Shown here piece after piece: positions 31,740-38,758 of a stretch of DNA of 64,000 bases (positions are counted from its first letter, which is position 1; each line of letters begins with the position of its first letter). A program made the position numbers and the translations under genes. The notes beneath the pieces were generated by a model. It ran no database searches, was not told where the DNA came from, and saw only the letters and a list, made by a program, of their open reading frames with translations. The stretch comes from Georgenia yuyongxinii (GTDB lineage Bacteria; Actinomycetota; Actinomycetes; Actinomycetales; Actinomycetaceae). The stretch is taken from contig NZ_CP040915.1 in assembly GCF_006352065.1 (NCBI RefSeq), positions 2,480,001 through 2,544,000 of the forward strand. Direction: 5' to 3'.

Positions 31740-32375
31740 ATGGCGGAGTTCACCGGGTTCCCGCTGTGGGGGCCGCAGTTCTACGACGAGCTCGAGCGCA
31801 ACAACGACCGTGAGTTCTGGGCCGCGAACAAGGAGCGGTGGGAGCGCGACGTGCGGGACCCCATGCGCGCGCTCGTCGCAGTGCTCGAGCCCGAGTTCGG
31901 GCCCGCGACCGTCTTCCGGCCGTACCGGGACCTTCGCTTCAGCCCGGACAAGTCGCCGTACAAGCTCCACCAGGGCGCCATCGCCGGGCCAGCACCGGGG
32001 TTCGGGTACTACGTGGGCCTCGACGCCGACGGCCTGATCGTCGGCGGCGGGTTCCGCACCCACTCCCCCGCCCAGACCGACCGGTTCCGGAAGGCGATCG
32101 ACGCCGACGACGGTGACATCCTGCCGGCGATCGCCGATGCGCTGGTCGAGCAGGGGTACATGCTCGACGGCGCAGCGCTGAAGACCCGGCCGCGCGGCTA
32201 CCCCGCCGACCACCCCCGCATCGACCTCCTGCGGCGCAAGGAGCTCATGGCCGTCACCAACGTCGGCACCCCACCATGGCTGCCCACGCCGGCCGCATTG
32301 GACCACGTGCGGGAGATGTGGCGGCAGATCCGGCCCCTGGCGCAGTGGGTGGTCACGAATGTCGGGCCCGACTGA
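31740..32375 (+). CDS. DUF2461 family protein
   Basis: A 211-residue protein matching the DUF2461 (TIGR02453) pattern: FYDELERNNDREFWAANKERWERDVRDPMRALV at the N-terminus and YRDLRFSPDKSPYKLHQGAI, then YYVGLDADGLIVGGGF. Length fits the family (about 210-220). The molecular function is unknown. It begins the ordinary chromosomal stretch to the right of the catabolic island and is divergent from RidA copy 2. Confidence 0.85.
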   Translation: MAEFTGFPLWGPQFYDELERNNDREFWAANKERWERDVRDPMRALVAVLEPEFGPATVFRPYRDLRFSPDKSPYKLHQGAIAGPAPGFGYYVGLDADGLIVGGGFRTHSPAQTDRFRKAIDADDGDILPAIADALVEQGYMLDGAALKTRPRGYPADHPRIDLLRRKELMAVTNVGTPPWLPTPAALDHVREMWRQIRPLAQWVVTNVGPD

Positions 32376-32519
32376 GCCTCCTCGAGGTGCCGACGCGAGC
32401 GTCCGCATTCTTTGCGTGGTCCCAGGTGTACCCCAGCCTTCGCGCAGGTCTGCCGCCCACCGTGGTGCCCGCGGACCACCCCGGGCCGACCGCACCCGGT
32501 CGATGCGAAGGACAGCACC

Positions 32520-33233
32520 ATGAAGCGCACCACACTCACCGCCGCCGCGGGCGTCGCCGCCGTGAGTCTCGGACTCGCCGGCATCAGCCTCCTGCCCGCG
32601 AGCGCCGCAGAGTCCGCCGACACCACCACCTCCGACGAGGACACCGCCTTCCTGGTCGACCGCCTCGCCCGGCTGAAGCAGGCCCTGGCGGACCTGGTCG
32701 ACGACGGCACCCTCAGCCAGGACGAGGCGGACAAGGTCGCCGAGACGCTCAACGAGTCGGACACGTGGGGCCAGCACGGCGGCGGCCACCACGACGTCGG
32801 CGGGGTCTCCTTCGACGCGGCCGCCGAGGCCCTCGACCTGAGCGCCGACGAGCTCCGCACGGCACTGGCCGACGGCAGCACGCTCGCCGAGGTCGCCAAG
32901 GCGCAGGGCGTGGACACCGCTGACCTGGTCGACGCGCTCGTCCAGGCGGCCACCGCCCACATCGCGGAGGAGGTGGCCGAGGATGACCTCACCCAGGACC
33001 AGGCCGACCAGATGACGGCAGAACTCGAGGACCGGATCACCCAGCAGGTCGAGGAGGGGTCGTTCCGCGGCGGGCCCGGCGGGGGGCACCGCCCCCGTGG
33101 CTTCGCCGGCCCGGACGACGCCGCCACCGGCGGCAGCACCGACCAGGGAACCACGGACCCAGGCACCACCGACGGCAGCACCAGCGGCACGACGTCGGAG
33201 GGCACCGACAGCGTCAGGTTCAGCCGGGTGTAG
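32520..33233 (+). CDS. Secreted hypothetical protein with helical repeats
   Basis: A 237-residue protein with a Sec signal peptide (MKRTTLTAAAGVAAVSLGLAG...ASA, cleavage about residue 29-30). The mature part is highly acidic and consists of short helical units of the type LSQDEADKVAETLN, LSADELRTALADGSTLAEVAKAQGVDTADLVDALV and LTQDQADQMTAELEDRI, then a His/Gly-rich segment and a Gly/Ser/Thr-rich tail of about 45 residues. Such helical units are common in secreted actinobacterial proteins of unknown role. AAGGA lies 8 nt before the ATG. No enzymatic motif is visible. Confidence 0.75.
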   Translation: MKRTTLTAAAGVAAVSLGLAGISLLPASAAESADTTTSDEDTAFLVDRLARLKQALADLVDDGTLSQDEADKVAETLNESDTWGQHGGGHHDVGGVSFDAAAEALDLSADELRTALADGSTLAEVAKAQGVDTADLVDALVQAATAHIAEEVAEDDLTQDQADQMTAELEDRITQQVEEGSFRGGPGGGHRPRGFAGPDDAATGGSTDQGTTDPGTTDGSTSGTTSEGTDSVRFSRV

Positions 33234-33318
33234 CCACCAGCGCGTTTGAACCAGCAACGCGTGCCGTGGCCCGCACCGCCCCCTGCGCGGGGCACGGCCT
33301 TGAGTGGGGGGCTCGCGG

Positions 33319-34344
33319 TCAGAACAAGGCGAGCTGGGCCGGCTCGGCGGCTTCCGCGGGCGGCGTCGGGGCCGCCGGCTGGCGCGCCCAGCGTCGCGGT
33401 GGCCGCTTGTCGAAGCCGTGCCGGCGGCGCGCCCGGCCCGAGCGCTCCCCGAGCCAGGCGCGGTAGTCGGCCGTCGCGTACGACCCGCGGCCGTACAGCC
33501 GTCGGTACTGCGGAAGGAGCTCGGGATACTCACGGTCCAGCCAGGCGAGGAACCATTCCCGCGCACCTGGTCGCAGGTGCAACGCACCGGTGGTGACGTC
33601 GGCGGCGCCGGCGTCGGCCAGGGCGGAATAGAGGGCGTCGAGCTGCTCCTCGGAGTCGGTGAGCCACGGCAGGATCGGCATGGCCAGCACGGAGCACTCC
33701 AACCCGGCGGCGCTCACGGCTCGGATGAGGTCGAGGCGTGCCGCGGGTGTCGGCGTGCCCGGCTCGACGCGGTGCTGCAGGTCGGGGTCGAGCAGAGCGA
33801 GGGACACCGCGACGGAGACGGGCACCGTGCGCGCCGCCTCCAGCAGCAGCGGCAGGTCACGCTTGAGCAGCGGCCCCTTGGTGAGGATGGAGAACGGCGT
33901 GCCGGACTCTGCGAGCGCGGTGATGATCCCCGGCATGAGCCGGTAGCGGCCCTCGGCGCGCATGTAGGGGTCGGAGTTCGTGCCCAGCGCGACGTGCTCG
34001 CGCGCCCAAGACGGCCGGGCGAGCTCCGTGCGCAGCACGTCGACCACGTTGGTCTTGACGATGATCTGGGTGTCGAAGTCCCGACCGGCGTCGAGGTCGA
34101 GGTACTCGTGCGTGCGGCGGGCGAAGCAGTAGGTGCACCGGTGCAGGCACCCGCGCGTGGGGTTGATGGTCCAGCTGAAGGGCATCGCCGACGCCGCCGG
34201 GACCCGGTTGAGCGCGCTCTTGCACAGCACCTCGTGGAACGTCACCCCGGCGAACTCGGGGGTCTGCGTGCTGCGGACCAGCCCGGCCAGCGGCAGCAAC
34301 GCCCCGGGGTCCGTGCCCGTCAGCTCACGTGTCTCCCACCGCAC
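33319..34344 (-). CDS. Radical SAM protein, Rv2578c family (spore photoproduct lyase-like)
   Basis: About 341 residues. The SAM cluster motif is NPTRGCLHRCTYCFARRTHEYLDLDAG (C-x3-C-x2-C), followed by LGTNSDPYMRAEGRYRLMPG and ILTKGPLLKRD, the pattern of SplB-like proteins of the Rv2578c family. GTG 34344 (VRWETREL) is chosen because homologs start with an RW-containing segment; the upstream extension to 34476 has no support. There is no RBS, so the transcript may be leaderless. A LexA-type box lies 9 bp upstream. The basic tail (RARRRHGFDKRPPRRWARQ) could bind nucleic acid. A DNA-damage-related role is plausible. Confidence 0.88.
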   Translation of the reverse strand: MRWETRELTGTDPGALLPLAGLVRSTQTPEFAGVTFHEVLCKSALNRVPAASAMPFSWTINPTRGCLHRCTYCFARRTHEYLDLDAGRDFDTQIIVKTNVVDVLRTELARPSWAREHVALGTNSDPYMRAEGRYRLMPGIITALAESGTPFSILTKGPLLKRDLPLLLEAARTVPVSVAVSLALLDPDLQHRVEPGTPTPAARLDLIRAVSAAGLECSVLAMPILPWLTDSEEQLDALYSALADAGAADVTTGALHLRPGAREWFLAWLDREYPELLPQYRRLYGRGSYATADYRAWLGERSGRARRRHGFDKRPPRRWARQPAAPTPPAEAAEPAQLALF

Positions 34345-34352
34345 CGGACTAT

Positions 34353-34368
34353 TCGAACAAACTTTCGA
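34353..34368 (-). promoter_or_regulatory. LexA (SOS) box upstream of the radical SAM gene
   Basis: TCGAAC-AAAC-TTTCGA (read on the minus strand TCGAAA-GTTT-GTTCGA) matches the actinobacterial SOS box TCGAAC-N4-GTTCGA at 11 of 12 defined positions. It is 9 bp from the GTG start, consistent with a repressor site over a leaderless promoter. Confidence 0.7.
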
Positions 34369-34472
34369 TCCGGCGTCCAGTGCCAGGGAGGAACAAGACC
34401 CCGTGCCTCGCCGCGCATCGCGGCGATGAGGCCGCCACGAGGAAGGTCTCGCTGCTGGCTGGCCTGGTCCCA

Positions 34473-35711
34473 TCACTCGCTGACCGTCAGCGCCGCCTGG
34501 GATATCGACGCGAGCTGGGCGTCGCCGGTCATGTCGCCCACCGTCAACTGACCGGCGGCATCCCGCGCGGTGTACGCGTTGCGCGTGAACGTCCGCCCCT
34601 GGCGGGGCACCACCTGGAAGCGGGTGTCCTCCACGCGCACGGCCGGCCCGGTCCCGTCCAGGGCGAGGGCCACCGGCGTCGGGACGACCGCGCTCGTCTC
34701 CTCGCCCGTGCAGGCATCGACCCTCGTCCGTGCGAGGTCGAGGGTGCCGTGCGCGCTGGCACGGGCCAGGTCACCGGGGATGTCCACCGTGCCGGGCCCG
34801 TCGCCTCGGAGCGTGACCTCCTCCTCAAGGGTCCGGCCGTCCGGGCAGGCGACGACGGTCGTTTCGATGACGTCGGCCGTGATCGTCTCCGCGCGCTCCG
34901 GCGGGGCGCTCACCGTCGCGGTGAGGATGACGTCGTGGGTGACCGTCCCGATCTCCCCCTCGGGTCCCTCGACCAAGGTGAATCGGCCTTCCGCGCCCGT
35001 CCCGCCGGCCGGCGCGACGTTGGCCGGTGGCTCCGTCGGCGGCGTGCCCCGGGTGAAGGTGCGTTGCTCGGCATAGCGGAGGAACGCGGCGCTCTCCTCG
35101 ACCGCGCCCACCTCGCCCACCGTGGCGGAGCCGAAGCCGTCTCGCGAGAGGTCGACGCTGCTTGAGCGGGACACATCGGCACCGGAGGACACCGAGCCCG
35201 TCACCCCGGTGCGGAACCGCACGGACGTGCCGGTGACGTCGATGGAGACATGCTGTGCCGGCACGGGCGTGGACACCTCGGGCGTGCCGCAGCCCTCGGT
35301 CGTGACCATCTGGAGGTCGACGACGGCGTCTGCGTGCGCCGTGCGGAGGCGACGGTTGATGTCGAGCGTCACCGGGCCGGGCAGCGTCGCGTCACCACCG
35401 GTGGTGATCGTCGAGCTCGACACCGGGCCGCCGTCCGGGCACTCGTCCTCCGACCCTCGCGAGAGGAACACGTTCACCGAGGTCGCGCCGCCGAGCACCT
35501 CGAGGACGGACACCGATCCGACGTACCCGGGACCGCCGTCGTCGGGCAGCAGTGGGTTGTCCGGGCCGATGTTGACCGCCGCCTGGAACGAGCGGAGCTC
35601 GGTGGTGACCGGTCGTGCGGGCGGCGCTGCCCAGGCGCCGGAGGCGGCCAGTGAGACCATCACGGCGCCGGCCACCGCTGCAGCAACGCCCGCACCACGT
35701 AGCTTGCCCAT
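34473..35711 (-). CDS. Secreted hypothetical protein
   Basis: A 412-residue protein with a signal peptide (MGKLRGAGVAAAVAGAVMVSLAASGAWA, cleavage about residue 28). The mature part is rich in Thr, Val and Asp and looks all-beta. It seems to contain two similar halves, each pairing an acidic beta segment with one Cys in a GCGTPEVST- or DACTGEETS-like context (about residues 145 and 340). GGGAGGGCG precedes the ATG. I do not recognise the family. Further upstream in the same frame the sequence is not coding. Confidence 0.7.
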   Translation of the reverse strand: MGKLRGAGVAAAVAGAVMVSLAASGAWAAPPARPVTTELRSFQAAVNIGPDNPLLPDDGGPGYVGSVSVLEVLGGATSVNVFLSRGSEDECPDGGPVSSSTITTGGDATLPGPVTLDINRRLRTAHADAVVDLQMVTTEGCGTPEVSTPVPAQHVSIDVTGTSVRFRTGVTGSVSSGADVSRSSSVDLSRDGFGSATVGEVGAVEESAAFLRYAEQRTFTRGTPPTEPPANVAPAGGTGAEGRFTLVEGPEGEIGTVTHDVILTATVSAPPERAETITADVIETTVVACPDGRTLEEEVTLRGDGPGTVDIPGDLARASAHGTLDLARTRVDACTGEETSAVVPTPVALALDGTGPAVRVEDTRFQVVPRQGRTFTRNAYTARDAAGQLTVGDMTGDAQLASISQAALTVSE

Positions 35712-35825
35712 CTCGCCCTCCCCAGGGACGCCGGACGGCACCACGCTACGCCGCTCGGTGAGCGGCCGACAGAGCCGATCGGCGGGTCGCGCACACCAGA
35801 CTCGGGAGCGCCGAAGAGGCGTACG

Positions 35826-36530
35826 GTGACGCGCACCATGACCCGCATCGTCACCGGCGTCCTGCTGATCGTGCTGCCGATCGCCTACAACGTCCTCTTC
35901 GCGGCGTTGGCCCGGAGCTTCGACTACCCGGACATCCTCCGGCGTCCCACGGCCGAGGTGCTCGAACGGTTCGCCGCCGGCGGCAGCCGGCTGGTGCTCA
36001 CGTGGTGGGCGTTCACCATGACCGCCGTCCTGCTCGCGCCGACCGCGGTGCTGCTGTCGGTGACGCTCGCCGACGCCGAGCCGGCGATCCTCTCCCTCGC
36101 GACGGCGTCCGGTGTGCTGGCCGCGCTGGTGCAGTTCCTGGGGCTCGTCCGCTGGGCGTTCGCCGTGCCGCACCTCGCACGGCTCGCCGCTGACCCCGCC
36201 TCGACGCCCGCCACCCGCGAGGCGGTCGACGTCGTGTTCCAGACCCTGAACCGCTACCTCGGCGTCGCCGTCGGCGAGCACCTCGGCTACCTCTTCACCG
36301 GCCTGTGGACGGCCTTCGTCGCCGTCACCGCACTCCAGTCGGATGTGCTCCCCGCGGCGACCGGGATCGCCGGGCTGGTGCTGGCCGTGACCTTCGTCGT
36401 CGGCGCCGCCGAGTTCGTCGGCCCGTTCGAGCCGGAGGGCTGGGCGTTCGCGGGCAAGCTCGTGCCGCTCGCGTACGTCGGCTGGTCGTTGTGGCTGCTG
36501 GCGACCGGCGTGCTGCTGCTGCTCGGCTGA
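35826..36530 (+). CDS. DUF4386-like integral membrane protein
   Basis: A 234-residue protein with about six hydrophobic segments. The segment between the first two, FDYPDILRRPTAEVLERFAAGG, resembles the DUF4386 family. GTG 35826 with AGAGG 6 nt upstream or ATG 35838 could be the start. The function is unknown. It is divergent from the secreted-protein gene at 34473. Confidence 0.7.
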   Translation: MTRTMTRIVTGVLLIVLPIAYNVLFAALARSFDYPDILRRPTAEVLERFAAGGSRLVLTWWAFTMTAVLLAPTAVLLSVTLADAEPAILSLATASGVLAALVQFLGLVRWAFAVPHLARLAADPASTPATREAVDVVFQTLNRYLGVAVGEHLGYLFTGLWTAFVAVTALQSDVLPAATGIAGLVLAVTFVVGAAEFVGPFEPEGWAFAGKLVPLAYVGWSLWLLATGVLLLLG

Positions 36531-36909
36531 CCTTCGCGGCCCTGCAGACCGCGGAAGCGGGCCGTTCGTCGAGGTCAGGAATTGGCGGCCGCGGCCGCCT
36601 GAATCCCGGTCCTGGTTGACCCCAAAGAAAGGGGCTTTGGACCTACCGCGGCGCACGAGCGATAGGTACTGTGAAGGCCTAGACCGGGAGTCCCCGCAGG
36701 AGTGGCGCGAGTGCACACGCCGCCTCGGCGAAGGGTCGAACGGTGCCGACCGGACCTGGTAGGTGATGCGTAGAGGTGACGAAGACGAACATCGCTACCC
36801 CGCCGTCTGACGGCTCGCGAATCATGAACGGCCGATGATGCTGATTTCAGCACCGGCACAGCCCACGATCGGGCGGTCGACGAGAAGCAGACCTCCGAGG
36901 TAGCGCACA
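36531..36909. other. Non-coding stretch without recognised features
   Basis: About 380 bp with no supportable gene in any frame; the one long minus-strand open frame has no sensible composition. It holds a small inverted repeat CCCC-AAAGAAA-GGGG (about 36621-36635) and ends at the strong hairpin at 36910. A short untranslated RNA or the remains of a gene are possible. Confidence 0.4.
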
Positions 36910-36940
36910 AGCGGTCCGGGTCCTTGCGACCCGGACCGCT
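36910..36940 (+). terminator. 13-bp hairpin terminator
   Basis: AGCGGTCCGGGTC (36910-36922) and its perfect complement (36928-36940) flank a 5-nt loop. It lies upstream of the VOC/HxlR promoter and 380 bp after the last gene on this strand, so it would end a transcript reading through 36531-36909. Confidence 0.75.
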
Positions 36941-37002
36941 CGTCGTTCTGGGCATCGGGGCACAGCACGTCGTCGCGGCGCCAGATGAGCACCCGAAGAC
37001 TC

Positions 37003-37031
37003 TTGACAGGGTCACTTGCTTTTTGCAAGTG
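37003..37031 (+). promoter_or_regulatory. Promoter and HxlR-type operator of the VOC-HxlR operon
   Basis: TTGACA (37003-37008) is followed by the dyad CACTTGC-TTTTT-GCAAGTG (37013-37031), a perfect 7-bp inverted repeat around a T5 centre. Operators of this form, overlapping the spacer and -10, are typical of HxlR-family repressors. The regulator is the second gene of this operon. Confidence 0.75.
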
Positions 37032-37079
37032 TGGACCTGCCCGCACCAGCGGGTACCGGTACTCGAAGGAGAGGGCACC

Positions 37080-37532
37080 ATGGCCACGGAGATCTTCGTC
37101 AACCTGCCCACCGCGGACCTGGAACGGGCGAAGGCGTTCTACACGGGGCTCGGCTGGCGCATCAACGACAACTTCACCGACCACAACGCCGCCTGCGTCA
37201 TCATCGACGAGCACCTGTACCTGATGATCCTGACCCGCGAGTTCTTCGCGACGTTCACCGACAAGGCGATCGCCGACCCCCACACCTCCGCACAGGTCGA
37301 GGTCGCGCTGAGCCGGGAGAGCCGCGCAGAGGTCGACGCTCTCCTCGAGAAGGCCCTCGCTTCCGGCGGCACCGAGCTCCGCGAGGCCCAGGACTACGGG
37401 TTCATGTACGCCCGCGACTTCGAGGACCCCGACGGCAACAACTTCAGCGCGCTGTGGATGGACCCGGTCGCCGCGGAGCAGGGCCCCGAGGCGTTCATGG
37501 CCCAGCAGGGCCAGCAGGAGGCGGGCGCCTGA
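37080..37532 (+). CDS. VOC (glyoxalase/bleomycin resistance/dioxygenase) family protein
   Basis: A 150-residue single-module vicinal-oxygen-chelate protein: MATEIFVNLPTADLERAKAFYTGLGWRIN, SREFFATFTDK and a C-terminal ARDFEDPDGNNFSALWMDP. Length and the Phe-rich Thr-Asp-Lys loop fit the VOC lactoylglutathione lyase-like subgroup common in actinobacteria. AAGGAG is 8 nt before the ATG. It is followed after 3 bp by the HxlR gene and is probably repressed by it. Confidence 0.87.
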   Translation: MATEIFVNLPTADLERAKAFYTGLGWRINDNFTDHNAACVIIDEHLYLMILTREFFATFTDKAIADPHTSAQVEVALSRESRAEVDALLEKALASGGTELREAQDYGFMYARDFEDPDGNNFSALWMDPVAAEQGPEAFMAQQGQQEAGA

Positions 37533-37535
37533 CGC

Positions 37536-38213
37536 ATGGCCCCACGCAGCTATGGGCAGTACTGCGGCGTCGTCGCGGCCCTCGAGCTGGTCGGGGAACG
37601 GTGGGCCCTGCTCATCGTCCGCGACCTGCTCGTGGGTCCGCGCCGCTACACCGACCTTCAGCGGGGGCTGCCGCGCATCCCCACGAACATCCTCTCCACG
37701 CGGCTCAAGGACCTGCAGGCCGGCGGGGTGATCCACCGCGTCCCGCTGGCCCACGGCCTCGTGTACGAGCTCACCCCCTTCGGGCGCGAGCTGGAGGACG
37801 TTGTCCTGGCCCTCGGCCGCTGGGGCTTCAAGGCGATGGGCGAGCCCGACCCCGCCGACGTCGTCACCGCCGACTCGATGACCATCGCCTTCCGCACGGC
37901 CTTCCGTCCCGAGGCGGCGGCCGATCAGCAGCCCACCACCTACGAGGTGCATATCGGCAACAACGTCCTCGCGCTCGAGGTGGCCGACGGCGTCCTGCAG
38001 GTCACGCCGGCGCCGCACCCGGGCGCCGGGGTCACCTTCGCAACGGGCCCTGGCATCCGGTCGGTGATCGCAGGCCAACTCTCCCCCGCCGAGGCGGTCG
38101 GGCGGGGCATCGTGCACGTAATCGACGGCGATCCCGCCTTGCTTGACCGGTTTGCTCAGACGTTCCACCTCGCGGCGGATCAGGCGCGGTCGCCCGTCGA
38201 CACCCTCGCCTGA
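37536..38213 (+). CDS. HxlR family transcriptional regulator with C-terminal SCP2-like domain
   Basis: A 225-residue protein. Residues 1-100 are an HxlR winged helix (YCGVVAALELVGERWALLIVRDLLVGPRRYTDLQRGLPRIPTNILSTRLKDL). Residues 110-210 resemble a sterol-carrier-like ligand domain (VHIGNNVLALEVADGVLQV), an architecture known in actinobacterial HxlR proteins. It probably autoregulates the operon through the CACTTGC dyad and may respond to a hydrophobic or electrophilic ligand (inference). Confidence 0.88.
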   Translation: MAPRSYGQYCGVVAALELVGERWALLIVRDLLVGPRRYTDLQRGLPRIPTNILSTRLKDLQAGGVIHRVPLAHGLVYELTPFGRELEDVVLALGRWGFKAMGEPDPADVVTADSMTIAFRTAFRPEAAADQQPTTYEVHIGNNVLALEVADGVLQVTPAPHPGAGVTFATGPGIRSVIAGQLSPAEAVGRGIVHVIDGDPALLDRFAQTFHLAADQARSPVDTLA

Positions 38214-38273
38214 TGCCACGTCTCCCGGTCGGGCGACCACACCTCGCCCGCGCGGGAGCACCGTGGGGGCAGC

Positions 38274-38669
38274 TCAGGTACGGACGTCCGCCGGGCCCCG
38301 GTGCACCGGCAGGCCGGCGGCACGCCACGCCTGCACCCCGCCGACGAGGTCCGTGGCTCGGCGCAGGCCCATCTGACGCAGCGAGGCGGCCGCGAGGCTC
38401 GAGCTGTACCCCTGGCGGCACGCCACCACGATCTGCAGGTCGTAGCCGGTAGCTTCGGGGATCCGCCAGGGGCAAGCGGGGTCCAGGCGCCACTCCAGCA
38501 CGGTGCGGTCGATCACGAGCGCCCCCGGGAGCTCACCTTGCTCACCTCGCTGGGGCGCGGTGCGCGTGTCGACCAGCAGCGCTCCATTAGCGACCGCCGC
38601 GACTACCTCCAGTGGCTCCAGCCGCTTCATGCCCGCTCGTGCCGCGGCAAGCACGTCGTCGATGCTCAC
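38274..38669 (-). CDS. Rhodanese-like sulfurtransferase domain protein
   Basis: A 131-residue single rhodanese domain: LVDTRTAPQRGEQGELPGALVIDRTVLEWRLDP, the catalytic loop VVACRQGYSSSLAA (Cys near residue 90) and GGVQAWRAAGLPV at the end. Start GTG 38669 (VSIDDVL) or 38675. It lies 90 bp downstream of the receiver/thioredoxin-reductase-like gene on the same strand, and the two are likely co-transcribed. Such domains transfer sulfane sulfur. Confidence 0.85.
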   Translation of the reverse strand: MSIDDVLAAARAGMKRLEPLEVVAAVANGALLVDTRTAPQRGEQGELPGALVIDRTVLEWRLDPACPWRIPEATGYDLQIVVACRQGYSSSLAAASLRQMGLRRATDLVGGVQAWRAAGLPVHRGPADVRT

Positions 38670-38758
38670 CCGCACAGCATCGCGCCCGCACCGGTGGAGA
38701 CGCGAGGCTTCGGCGACTCTCGCGTGGAAGCCAGTCGCTGGCTGACTCCGTTCCCGGC

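Noticed and set aside
31158-33587. An 809-residue open frame extending RidA copy 2 upstream
   Set aside because: Everything before ATG 31556 is antisense to the DUF2461 and secreted-protein genes.
34473-36716. A 747-residue open frame including the secreted protein
   Set aside because: A signal peptide with RBS begins at ATG 35711; upstream codons are antisense to the DUF4386-like gene.
36620-36850. A riboswitch or tRNA in the gene-free stretch
   Set aside because: No cloverleaf or known aptamer consensus could be matched by eye.
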